A stretch of DNA of 10,502 bases, taken from contig JALHUP010000004.1 in the NCBI GenBank assembly GCA_022866585.1, positions 1 to 10,502 of the forward strand, given 5' to 3'. A program made the translations under genes and the position numbers. The stretch's first letter is position 1, and each line of letters opens with the position of its first letter. This document shows positions 1-6,354 of this stretch, in pieces. The notes beneath the pieces are model-generated. The model saw only the letters and a program-made list of their open reading frames with translations, did not search any database and was not told the DNA's origin. Origin of the DNA: Candidatus Zixiibacteriota bacterium (GTDB lineage: Bacteria; Zixibacteria; MSB-5A5; SM1-73).

Positions 1-709
1 CTAGGCGGGTGGTGATCACGGCAGTGATGGTTACCGCGGAGATCAACATATAGACCACGATGATCTGGATCAATACCGCCGAAAGCGGGGAAGCGCCGGC
101 TAAGATCATCCCGGTCATGGCTCCCGGAAGCTGAACCAATCCCACCACCTTCATCAGATTCAAAGTGGGAATCATAGAGGCTTTCACCGTAACCTTATAA
201 GACCTTGACATAGCCTGACAGGCAGTTGCCCCCAAAGCCAATGCTTGTTCGATTTCCGCCCTTTTGTTTTTCACCTCCGAGTCGATTCTCTCCAAAGCCA
301 GAGCCGATGCATTCATCGAATTTCCGATGATCATTCCTCCCAAGGGGATCACATATTTGGGATCAATGCTGATTATCCCCAATGCCAGCATGGTCCCCAG
401 GGTAAAAAATGTCCCCACCCCGATGGAGAAGGCGGAGATTCTCATCGCCGGGACGATGGTTTTGGTTCTCCCTTTTGCCGTATGCGCACCCACCATCACC
501 ATTACTAAGATGGTCAACAGAATCAACCATAATCTGTTCAAATTAAAAATGAATTCCAGAGCATAGCCGACGGCGACCAGCTGGATGAAGGCTCTGAGCG
601 TGCCGATGGCAATGTCTTTCTCCATTCTGATCTTCTCATACCAGGAGATTCCCAAAGCCACCGCTACCAAAGCCAAAGAGAAAAAGACATGATAGAAATT
701 TTGAGTCAT
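1..709 (-). CDS. fetB: FetB/YbbM-family ABC transporter permease, C-terminus cut by window edge
   Basis: This is the membrane subunit of a FetAB-type ABC transporter (UPF0014 family). The E. coli relative is linked to iron export; the substrate here is not shown. The frame is open from an ATG at 709 to the left edge, giving 236 residues of a family usually near 255, so perhaps 20 C-terminal residues are missing. Hydrophobic segments are near residues 8-22, 40-54, 60-74, about 90-108, and in the last third (about 190-234). Family signatures read directly: 'GTLRAFIQLVAVGY' after the first helix, 'GAHTAKGR', 'PLGGMIIGNSMNA' and 'VGLVQLPGAMTGMILAG'. The start has no clear Shine-Dalgarno sequence. 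The partner ATPase lies 212 bp upstream, an unusually wide gap for a pair often found adjacent. Family assignment is firm; iron as substrate is only known from relatives. Confidence 0.87.
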   Translation of the reverse strand, partial: MTQNFYHVFFSLALVAVALGISWYEKIRMEKDIAIGTLRAFIQLVAVGYALEFIFNLNRLWLILLTILVMVMVGAHTAKGRTKTIVPAMRISAFSIGVGTFFTLGTMLALGIISIDPKYVIPLGGMIIGNSMNASALALERIDSEVKNKRAEIEQALALGATACQAMSRSYKVTVKASMIPTLNLMKVVGLVQLPGAMTGMILAGASPLSAVLIQIIVVYMLISAVTITAVITTRL

Positions 710-738
710 CTTTGCAAAAGTTTTGATTTTTTTACCTC

Positions 739-815
739 ACCCCTCCGTCCCCCTCTCCATAGAATGTTGAAAATCCCGCCAGAGGCGGGGGAGAGGGGAA
801 GATAGAAGGTGGGGT
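739..815. repeat. Nested intergenic inverted repeat between fetA and fetB
   Basis: Three nested stems share one centre: 739-743 with 811-815 (acccc/ggggt), 750-758 with 790-798 (cccctctcc/ggagagggg), and an inner hairpin 775-780 with 784-789 (cccgcc/ggcggg) with a three-base loop. It fills about a third of the fetA-fetB gap. There is no T-run on the minus strand after it, so it does not look like an intrinsic terminator. It has the form of a dispersed palindromic spacer repeat; copy number cannot be judged here. Confidence 0.75.
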
Positions 816-921
816 CTGCCCGGAGCTTATGTAGCTCTAATTATTATTTTTTCTTTGATATCTCATAAAGCATCAGAAAGCGGTAAATCACGGCTCAATT
901 AAACTTACAAGAGTATTATTA

Positions 922-1680
922 TTAAGTTAAAATCCCGTCCACAAATTTCTTAGTTGTCGCATTTTGGGGATCTTCAAAAAGCTCAGGGATTTTCCCTTCC
1001 TCGATTTTTTCCCCATTCACCAAAAGCATTCCTCTCTCCCCCACCCTTTTGGCTTGCTCTAAATCATGCGTCACGAAGACGATGGTAAGTCCTATTTTCG
1101 ACTTTAAATCTAAAATTAGATTTTCGATATTATGGGTGGCGGTGGGATCTAAAGCAGAGGTAGGCTCATCCATAAGCAGAACCTCAGGCTCCGACGTCAA
1201 TGCCCTGGCTATAGATATTCTCTGCTTTTGTCCAACTGAAAGCTCGTTTGAACTTCGGCTTAAGAAGTTTCGATCCAGTCCTACCAAATTTATATATTTT
1301 TCCGCTATCCCTTCTCCCGCCAAAGGCGGGATTTCCTTTTTAAATTTAAGGCTAAAAAGTATGTTTTTCTCTACCGTGTCGTCAAACAGAATGGGCACCT
1401 GAAAAACCAGACCCACCTTTCTTCTTAGGCTTATCACATCCATATCTTTTGTGCTCTGGCCATCTAAAAAGATAGAACCAAAGGATAAATCCTCCAAACG
1501 ATTCAAAAGCCGTAAAAGAGTAGACTTTCCGCTGCCCGAAGGACCCACTACGGTAAAAACCTCATTTGATTTCATCTCCACGCTGATATTTTTCAAAACA
1601 GTAAGCTCTTCTTGCTTTTCGTTTTTCTGTATAAATCTTTTCTTGGTAACCCGGTCCAATTTGAATTTTACTTGGCTCAT
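922..1680 (-). CDS. fetA: FetA-type ABC transporter ATP-binding protein
   Basis: Cytoplasmic ATPase subunit, 252 aa, that would energise the permease encoded downstream. All ABC motifs can be read: Walker A 'GPSGSGKST' (46-54), Q-loop Gln94 in 'FQVPILF', signature 'LSVGQKQR' (147-154), Walker B 'VLLMDEP' (167-173), D-loop 'SALD' (175-178) and H-loop His205 in 'VTHD'. The second signature residue is Val rather than Gly (LSVGQ, not LSGGQ). The ATG at 1680 has only a weak, distant GAGG upstream, but a good promoter sits at 1754-1782. Residues 117-122 (IPPLAG) are encoded by a perfect 7-bp palindrome and may be an inserted element. Short phosphate- or amino-acid-type ABC ATPases have the same motifs; the FetB-type permease downstream favours FetA. 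The substrate is not shown by sequence. Confidence 0.85.
   Translation of the reverse strand: MSQVKFKLDRVTKKRFIQKNEKQEELTVLKNISVEMKSNEVFTVVGPSGSGKSTLLRLLNRLEDLSFGSIFLDGQSTKDMDVISLRRKVGLVFQVPILFDDTVEKNILFSLKFKKEIPPLAGEGIAEKYINLVGLDRNFLSRSSNELSVGQKQRISIARALTSEPEVLLMDEPTSALDPTATHNIENLILDLKSKIGLTIVFVTHDLEQAKRVGERGMLLVNGEKIEEGKIPELFEDPQNATTKKFVDGILT
1315..1331. repeat. Palindrome inside the fetA coding sequence
   Basis: A perfect 7-bp stem tcccgcc/ggcggga with loop aaa lies inside fetA and encodes residues 117-122 (IPPLAG). The inner 6-bp stem (cccgcc/ggcggg) with a three-base loop is identical to the hairpin at 775-789 in the fetA-fetB spacer. The shared core suggests one short palindromic element present in both coding and non-coding DNA. 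Confidence 0.75.
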
Positions 1681-1753
1681 TTTGATTTTCCGACCTCAAG
1701 GCATCCGAACTTCTGGATCCGTCTGGACAGAGTTTGTGAAAATGCCGAGAAAG

Positions 1754-1782
1754 AAAATAGGATAAAACAGAGTTATTGTCAA
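1754..1782 (-). promoter_or_regulatory. Sigma-70-like promoter for fetA
   Basis: Read on the minus strand, a perfect -35 TTGACA (1777-1782) is followed by a 17-base spacer and a -10 TATTTT (1754-1759, four of six consensus bases). Transcription would start near 1747, leaving a leader of roughly 65 nt before the fetA ATG at 1680. It lies between the peptidase gene and fetA, so fetAB is probably a separate transcription unit. Confidence 0.6.
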
Positions 1783-1800
1783 TTCAATTTTCATCAGGGA

Positions 1801-1820
1801 GATAGGGGATCCCCGCTATC
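1801..1820. repeat. Short palindrome downstream of the peptidase gene
   Basis: The sequence contains the perfect 10-base palindrome ggggatcccc (1805-1814), flanked by gata and tatc, giving an imperfect hairpin with a small bulge. It lies about 40 bp past the peptidase stop on the minus strand. No T-run follows on that strand, so a terminator role is not supported. Confidence 0.45.
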
Positions 1821-1858
1821 TGGGTGGCTCTCTCCTTGAGTCTAACAGCGAGCCTAAA

Positions 1859-3463
1859 TTACTTCAAAAGCAGCATCTTCTTTGATTGCGTAAATTTTTC
1901 AGTCTGGATCCTGTAGAAATAGATTCCGCTCGAAACGACCTGTCCTTTTTCGTTTTTTCCGTCCCAGATTATCCTCTTGTAACCGGCAGTCTCTTTCTGC
2001 TCAAGCAAAGTCTTCACCCTTTGCCCAAGAATATTATAAATAATCATTTTTACCTGGCTTTCTTTGGGCAAGGAGTATTCTATTACTGTTTCGGAGTTGA
2101 AGGGATTGGGATAGTTCTGGCTCAAAGAGAATGAGCCGGGAGCTTCGACTTCTTCTTCCGCCGCCGCACACCATAGGGTGCCAAGGCACATCTTTACCAC
2201 TTCTTTCATATAAGGGAAGTTCAGGCTGTCGACCACATCGTAGTTCTTGTGCCAACCAAAAGAAAAGAAATCGCCTTCGGTAGCAAACACCGCATCGTAT
2301 CCCCATTGGTAGAAGGAATGATGGTCACTGTTTGCGGCTGGACCTTTATAGGAAGGGTCAAGATAAGTATAGACATTTGCCATCTGGATCATAATATTAA
2401 CCCATTCCATAGCACCTGCATCCGCATAGATTACGACGTCGGGATCAAGATCAACGCTGTGTGCGATCATGTCAGAGTTGATCATCAGTAGGACGTCAGT
2501 GTTATTATTATTTAGATACTCCGCAAAATAGTCGCTGCCGATAAGCCCCTGTTCCTCCTGAGCGAAAGCCACAAACGTCACGGTGACAGGGAGAGGATTT
2601 TGAGCAATTATCCGTGCCATCTCCAGGGTGGCAACGGAACCTGAGCCGTTATCATCCGCACCGGGGGCCCAAGTATAAGGATTTGTGCCAGCTCCGTATA
2701 CCACCGAGTCATAATGTCCACCTACCACAATCACTTTATCAGGCTTTTCCGTCCCCACCACGGTTGCCACCACATTCCACTGGTCTGAGTCGTAATGATA
2801 GTGATGAAGCCACACGCTGTCTATGCCAAAGCTGATGAACTTCTCATATAGCCAATCCCTAACTTTAAGGACCGAATCAGAGTAGGAATACCGAGTTTGG
2901 AAATTCTGCAATCTTTGAACCCAAGTCCTTAAAGAATCCTCCGAAACTAAATTTACCAGGTCATTTATATCTGCAGAATGCCATAGAACCTCTTTGGTGA
3001 CTTTAATAGGCGGTTTGTATCTCAAAGGTTTTGCCTTATGACGAATATGGGTGATTTCATATCCCACCGACACAAGCTCAAAGGCTTTTTCTCTAGAAGT
3101 CTTGATTAACTGCCATTCCGTGGCTTCCAAAAGAATTTTGCCATAAAGTTCTAAATTAACTTTCGCAACCCCTTCTGCGGGAGAGACCAAAAAGTATTCC
3201 TCAGACCAAGGCTTCTGGTCAACGACTTGGTATCTTAAGTCAGCATCGTCTAACTCTTTTAACCTTTCACTTGCGAACTCAGCCAGAACGAAATTATCAA
3301 ATCGTTGGTAAGCAACTACACCTAATGAGATTGCGTTTTCATGATCGCTGGATTTTTCTAATGTAAGCTTTATTAGAACTGACTCTGCATGAACTAAGGC
3401 AAAGGTCAAAATTATGGTTGCTATCAGGAAAATGACAACGAAAACTATTTTTCTATATTTCAT
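1859..3463 (-). CDS. Secreted M28-family zinc metallopeptidase with C-terminal sorting domain
   Basis: A 534-aa exported aminopeptidase-like enzyme. Residues 1-27 form a signal peptide: KYRK, a hydrophobic core, then a VHA-type cleavage site. Residues about 46-142 look like two diverged copies of a small module and may be a prosegment. The M28 catalytic domain spans about 165-430. Likely zinc ligands are His250 (GGHYDS), Asp270 (GADDNGSG), Glu304 with catalytic Glu303 (EEQG), Asp331 (NSDMIA) and His381 (SDHHSF); all five are present. Residues about 444-534 are a FlgD-like/Por-secretion-type tail, from 'LSQNYPNPFN' to 'KKMLLLK', which in type IX systems directs export and surface attachment. 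The ATG at 3463 has AGGA a few bases upstream. No metabolic link to neighbouring genes is evident. Family is sure; the peptide substrate is unknown. Confidence 0.93.
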   Translation of the reverse strand: MKYRKIVFVVIFLIATIILTFALVHAESVLIKLTLEKSSDHENAISLGVVAYQRFDNFVLAEFASERLKELDDADLRYQVVDQKPWSEEYFLVSPAEGVAKVNLELYGKILLEATEWQLIKTSREKAFELVSVGYEITHIRHKAKPLRYKPPIKVTKEVLWHSADINDLVNLVSEDSLRTWVQRLQNFQTRYSYSDSVLKVRDWLYEKFISFGIDSVWLHHYHYDSDQWNVVATVVGTEKPDKVIVVGGHYDSVVYGAGTNPYTWAPGADDNGSGSVATLEMARIIAQNPLPVTVTFVAFAQEEQGLIGSDYFAEYLNNNNTDVLLMINSDMIAHSVDLDPDVVIYADAGAMEWVNIMIQMANVYTYLDPSYKGPAANSDHHSFYQWGYDAVFATEGDFFSFGWHKNYDVVDSLNFPYMKEVVKMCLGTLWCAAAEEEVEAPGSFSLSQNYPNPFNSETVIEYSLPKESQVKMIIYNILGQRVKTLLEQKETAGYKRIIWDGKNEKGQVVSSGIYFYRIQTEKFTQSKKMLLLK

Positions 3464-3718
3464 AATTTCCTACATATTTGAAATTGAACCTAATTATTGT
3501 CGTTCATTTCGTAAATGATGCACAAGTTATGCCAATTTTGGTGATCTCCTATGAAAGTGCTAAGTTGTTGTTTATTAAAAAGAGAAGGAAGCCGAGCTAG
3601 CAAGTATAATTCCAAAGAGACGCCAAATCTTGCGATAATTTATCCGGAGAGAGCTTAAACTTAGATTATATTCCTTCAAGAGACAAAAGCTCCTAAGATT
3701 CAAAAAAAGGTTCATAGA
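3464..3718. other. Spacer between peptidase and reactivation-domain genes, no gene seen
   Basis: These 255 bases hold no convincing coding frame. On the minus strand there is a perfect -10-like TATAAT at 3665-3670, but no acceptable -35 at 16-18 bases, so a promoter for the peptidase is only possible. A seven-T run follows the reactivation-domain stop by about 12 bases without a strong stem directly in front of it. Confidence 0.4.
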
Positions 3719-4363
3719 TCAGGCTTTTTGCCTTCTGTAAGGACAGTTTTTCAGATTACATATCTCACAAATTCTCTTTTTGCTCAAACTTACAAATTCT
3801 TCCCCGATTTTTATTGCAAAGGAGACGGTTTTTATTGGAATCATCATACAGGATTGGTTTAGCCTAACCTTTATTCTTTCCGCAGGAAGAAGAGAGAAGA
3901 TAAATTTTTGTCCCTCTAAAGACCAATTTCCGTAACCGGGGGAAAATCTTTGACTGGTGCCCCAGCCTCTTTTTTGGCACCACTCACAAATCTGCAAATT
4001 TATAAAGTCAGCCGTATTTTCTGCCGCCACCGATCCGATGGCATCTAATACAACGGCTCGAGCAAGTTCTCCCTTTTGGTTAAACTCACTAACCTTATTT
4101 TCTAATTCATCCCCGATGGTGCAAAGCGCCAAGGCAATCTTATCTTGTCCCTTAAAATAAGGTTCAGCTTGCAAAACCTTTTTGTCCACAATTTTGAACA
4201 TCCCCTGTGGCTGAAGTAAATCTCTTAAGATAATCTTGGCCTCTTCAATAAGATTTGATACTTTGGTTTTACTCGGTTTTTCTTTTCTCTTCTGGTGAAC
4301 TAAGAGCCTTAGTATCTCTTCGTCATCAATGGTCAAGTCGATTTTTTTGAAGATCTTTAACAT
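3719..4363 (-). CDS. Stand-alone methionine synthase reactivation (AdoMet-binding) domain
   Basis: A 214-aa protein matching the fourth module of cobalamin-dependent methionine synthase. That module binds AdoMet and, with a reductant, returns inactive cob(II)alamin to methylcobalamin. The AdoMet-binding RxxxGY motif is present as 'RFSPGY' (Arg139, Gly143, Tyr144), followed by 'SCMMIPIKTVSFAIKIG', typical of the domain. T. maritima is a known case of this domain made as a separate protein. The frame is also open to an ATG at 4396, but the ATG at 4363 is preferred: GAGGA lies five bases upstream, the 4396 start has no such site, and 'LKIFKKIDLTIDDEEILR' matches the family N-terminus. An odd tail carries three cysteines (C199, C202, C207 in 'CEICNLKNCPYR') that could bind a metal. 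It follows the homocysteine and corrinoid modules on the same strand. Confidence 0.88.
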   Translation of the reverse strand: MLKIFKKIDLTIDDEEILRLLVHQKRKEKPSKTKVSNLIEEAKIILRDLLQPQGMFKIVDKKVLQAEPYFKGQDKIALALCTIGDELENKVSEFNQKGELARAVVLDAIGSVAAENTADFINLQICEWCQKRGWGTSQRFSPGYGNWSLEGQKFIFSLLPAERIKVRLNQSCMMIPIKTVSFAIKIGEEFVSLSKKRICEICNLKNCPYRRQKA

Positions 4364-4368
4364 GCGAT

Positions 4369-4373
4369 TCCTC
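4369..4373 (-). promoter_or_regulatory. Ribosome binding site deciding the reactivation-domain start
   Basis: On the minus strand GAGGA lies five bases before the ATG at 4363. The alternative in-frame ATG at 4396 has no purine-rich site at a suitable distance. This supports the shorter protein. Confidence 0.6.
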
Positions 4374-4474
4374 AGGAGTAGCGAAATGCGAAGCATCTTG
4401 ACGACTTGTTTCGCGTGAAAGAGGCAAGGGGTTTTTTACAGAGAATATGGGACTCTTGCTTAAGTCTGTTTATG

Positions 4475-4495
4475 CGTCCCGCACTTTGCGGGACG
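4475..4495. repeat. Perfect 9-bp hairpin in the 4364-4633 spacer
   Basis: Arms 4475-4483 and 4487-4495 pair perfectly over nine bases (cgtcccgca/tgcgggacg) around a three-base loop ctt. No T-run follows on the minus strand. The cccgc/gcggg core resembles the hairpins at 775-789 and 1315-1331, although the arms differ at their inner ends. Confidence 0.75.
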
Positions 4496-4514
4496 AGTCG
4501 TCTGTCGGTTCCGT

Positions 4515-4611
4515 TTTCGGCTACGTATCGTAAGTCGTCTTTCGGTTTGGTCTTTGGTCTTCTTACGACAAACGATACGTGACCGAAACCTAAACCGATA
4601 AACCATAAACC
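4515..4611. repeat. Long imperfect inverted repeat with AAACC direct repeats
   Basis: Arms 4515-4531 and 4572-4588 are complementary except for two adjacent bases, including a perfect nine-base match acgtatcgt/acgatacgt; the loop is about 40 bases. Next to the right arm are four AAACC units (4586-4590, 4592-4596, 4600-4604, 4607-4611), read as repeated GGTTT on the minus strand. It lies just downstream of the homocysteine methyltransferase gene. No known element is recognised. Confidence 0.6.
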
Positions 4612-4633
4612 GAGTTAGGCAACAGTCCCATAA

Positions 4634-5521
4634 CTAACCAAACAATTTCTTGTGAATTCTACGAATAAACTCAGGCGTGGTGCCACAGCATCCTCCCACA
4701 AAGTTGGCACCTGCTTTTATAATTTTCATCATATCCTCTGCGAAACTTTCGGGGTCTTGGGGATAGGTCAATTTATTTTGAATAAATTCTGGTTTGCCTG
4801 CATTAGGTTGAGCAATTATAGGAAGGTCGGTGTGTTTTCTTAACTCTTCAATCAGCCCGATCATCTCCTCACTCCCCAAAGTGCAGTTGGCTCCAATTAC
4901 GTCTGCCCCAGCTTTCTTGAGTTCTGACGCACATTCGGAAATGGTGTTACCCATCAGGGTGAAATATCCTTTGGGTTTTTTATCAAAGGTCATGGAGACA
5001 AATATGGGAAGATCAGAGACCTTTTTTATGGCTTTGACGGCTGATATAGCCTCTCTGAGATCATACATGGTCTCGATGAAGAATAAATCCACTCCTGCTT
5101 GAGATAAAGCTTTTGCCTGTTCCAGAAAGGATTCCTCCAGTTCCTCTATGGAGACTTTTCCTACAGGTTTTAAAAAGCCGCCACAGGGACCGATATCACC
5201 AGCCACAAACTTGTCTTCCGGACACACCGATTTGGCAATCTCCACGGCGCGGGCATTTATCTCTTCCACTTGATTATCATAACTAAAGGAGGCAAGCCTC
5301 AGCCGGTTTGCTCCAAAGGTATTGGTTTCGATGACATCAGCTCCCGCTTCAAAATATTTTCGGTGAATGTCTTTGATTACCTCCGGATGGCTTAAATTCC
5401 AGCTTTCCGGACATTCTCCCCCAGACAAGCCTAAAGAGACAAGGGCGGAGCCCATCCCCCCATCAAACAATACTACTCGTTTTTTAGCCAGATCCAGAAT
5501 TGGGTTTTTATTAATGTTCAC
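4634..5521 (-). CDS. Homocysteine S-methyltransferase module of a split methionine synthase
   Basis: A 295-aa protein corresponding to the N-terminal Hcy-binding barrel of MetH. It would transfer a methyl group from methylcobalamin to homocysteine, making methionine. It reads 'DGGMGSALVSLGL' (20-32), 'CPESWNLSHPEVI' (37-49) and 'ETNTFGANRLRL' (65-76), closer to MetH than to betaine or S-methylmethionine enzymes. The three zinc-binding cysteines are present: Cys213 in 'GANCTLG' and Cys278-Cys279 in 'GGCCGTTP'. There is no pterin, cobalamin or activation domain in this chain; the corrinoid gene lies 53 bp upstream and the reactivation domain lies downstream. The start is a GTG at 5521 without a clear ribosome binding site, and a hairpin at 5537-5554 lies just before it. 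The reading frame stays open upstream, so the exact start is uncertain. It could instead accept methyl groups from another corrinoid-dependent methyltransferase. Confidence 0.9.
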   Translation of the reverse strand: MNINKNPILDLAKKRVVLFDGGMGSALVSLGLSGGECPESWNLSHPEVIKDIHRKYFEAGADVIETNTFGANRLRLASFSYDNQVEEINARAVEIAKSVCPEDKFVAGDIGPCGGFLKPVGKVSIEELEESFLEQAKALSQAGVDLFFIETMYDLREAISAVKAIKKVSDLPIFVSMTFDKKPKGYFTLMGNTISECASELKKAGADVIGANCTLGSEEMIGLIEELRKHTDLPIIAQPNAGKPEFIQNKLTYPQDPESFAEDMMKIIKAGANFVGGCCGTTPEFIRRIHKKLFG

Positions 5522-5536
5522 AGAGTGATTTGGAGT

Positions 5537-5554
5537 GTCTGCCTTCAGGCAGAC
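5537..5554. repeat. Perfect 7-bp hairpin between the corrinoid and homocysteine genes
   Basis: Arms 5537-5543 and 5548-5554 (gtctgcc/ggcagac) pair perfectly around loop ttca. It fills a third of the 53-bp gap and ends 16 bases before the GTG start of the homocysteine gene, so in mRNA it could affect translation initiation or act as a processing or attenuation point. It may equally be another dispersed spacer palindrome. Confidence 0.7.
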
Positions 5555-5574
5555 CGGATAATGAAGGATAAGGA

Positions 5575-6219
5575 CTACTCTCCCAAAACACTTTTTGCTA
5601 CTTTCACCGCTTCCACCGCATTTTCCGCATACAAATCCGCACCAATCTGTTTAGCCCACTCTTGACTGGTGGGTGCCCCTCCCACCATCACCTTCAGATT
5701 TTCTCTTATCTTCGCTTTTGCCAATTCTTCGATCACTTTGGCTTGATTTTGCATGGTCGTGGTCAAAAGGGAGGACATGCACACAAAATCGACCTTTTGC
5801 TCTTTGGCTTTTTGCACAAAGATATGGTTGGGAACATCCACTCCCAAATCCACCACTTCAAATCCGTGGGCAGAAAGCATGGTGGCAACTATGGTTTTGC
5901 CGATGTCGTGTATGTCCCCCTGAACTGTGCCTATAATCACTTTGCCTGAGTTTTTTCTTTGAATGTTCCTTTGAAGAAGGATCGGCTGTAAGACCGAAAG
6001 AGCAGACTTAACCGCCTCCGCTCCCAAAACCAGTTCAGGGAGAAAGTAAGTCCCCTCCTCCCACAGCTCTCCTACCTTCTTTATCCCTTTAACAAAACCC
6101 TCATCAACAACCTTCAGGGGATCGTATTGCAGTTCGATTGATTCCTGAGCAAGTTCGATAGCTTTTTCTTTGCTGCCTTGTAAAACTGACTCAAAGCATT
6201 TTTCCAAAAAATTTTGCAT
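5575..6219 (-). CDS. Corrinoid (cobalamin)-binding methyltransferase protein
   Basis: A 214-aa methyl carrier protein of the MtaC/MtbC/MtgC/MetH-cobalamin type. Residues about 1-88 form the helical cap domain, with 'YDPLKVVDEGFVKGIKKVGELWEEGTYFLPEL' conserved in pieces across the family; residues about 91-214 form the Rossmann-like B12 domain. The cobalt-ligating DxHxxG motif is present as 'GDIHDIGK' (Asp102, His104, Gly107), with 'SSLLTTTM' (149-156) and 'GGAPTS' (180-185) contacting the corrin and nucleotide tail in homologues. Length is normal for stand-alone corrinoid proteins. It precedes the homocysteine module by 53 bp, so it most likely shuttles the methyl group to it. The methyl donor side (a pterin or other methyltransferase) is not in the window. 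The ATG at 6219 has only a weak GAGA site upstream. I saw no cobalamin riboswitch in the 135-bp leader. Confidence 0.92.
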   Translation of the reverse strand: MQNFLEKCFESVLQGSKEKAIELAQESIELQYDPLKVVDEGFVKGIKKVGELWEEGTYFLPELVLGAEAVKSALSVLQPILLQRNIQRKNSGKVIIGTVQGDIHDIGKTIVATMLSAHGFEVVDLGVDVPNHIFVQKAKEQKVDFVCMSSLLTTTMQNQAKVIEELAKAKIRENLKVMVGGAPTSQEWAKQIGADLYAENAVEAVKVAKSVLGE

Positions 6220-6354
6220 TTTTTATCTCTTATCTGAATTTGATAGTAGGGGAGACTATATTTTTCTCCCACTAAAATCTCTTTTTGGCAACGGACATCT
6301 TATCCATTACCATAATCTATCACGGACTATAGCATTCGCGACGAACAGAAGGAC

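Noticed and set aside
245..566. Plus-strand open frames of 87 and 100 codons
   Set aside because: They run antisense to the FetB-family permease, which reads continuously with strong family motifs from 709 to the edge.
2034..2835. Several short open frames on both strands within the peptidase
   Set aside because: They overlap the intact M28 catalytic domain in other frames and show no protein-like pattern.
3721..3733. Intrinsic terminator after the reactivation-domain gene
   Set aside because: The stem is only four bases (aggc/gcct) and lies more than ten bases from the T-run, so it does not meet the usual form.
4364..4396. Eleven-residue N-terminal extension of the reactivation domain from the ATG at 4396
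   Set aside because: No ribosome binding site precedes 4396, whereas GAGGA precedes 4363 and the family match begins there.
4515..4611. CRISPR-like array from the repeated AAACC units
   Set aside because: The units are five bases long and irregularly spaced, without spacers of constant length or cas genes nearby.
6220..6354. Possible cobalamin or SAM riboswitch before the corrinoid gene
   Set aside because: I looked for a B12-box-like sequence and conserved riboswitch cores and found none; the 135-base leader holds only weak stems.
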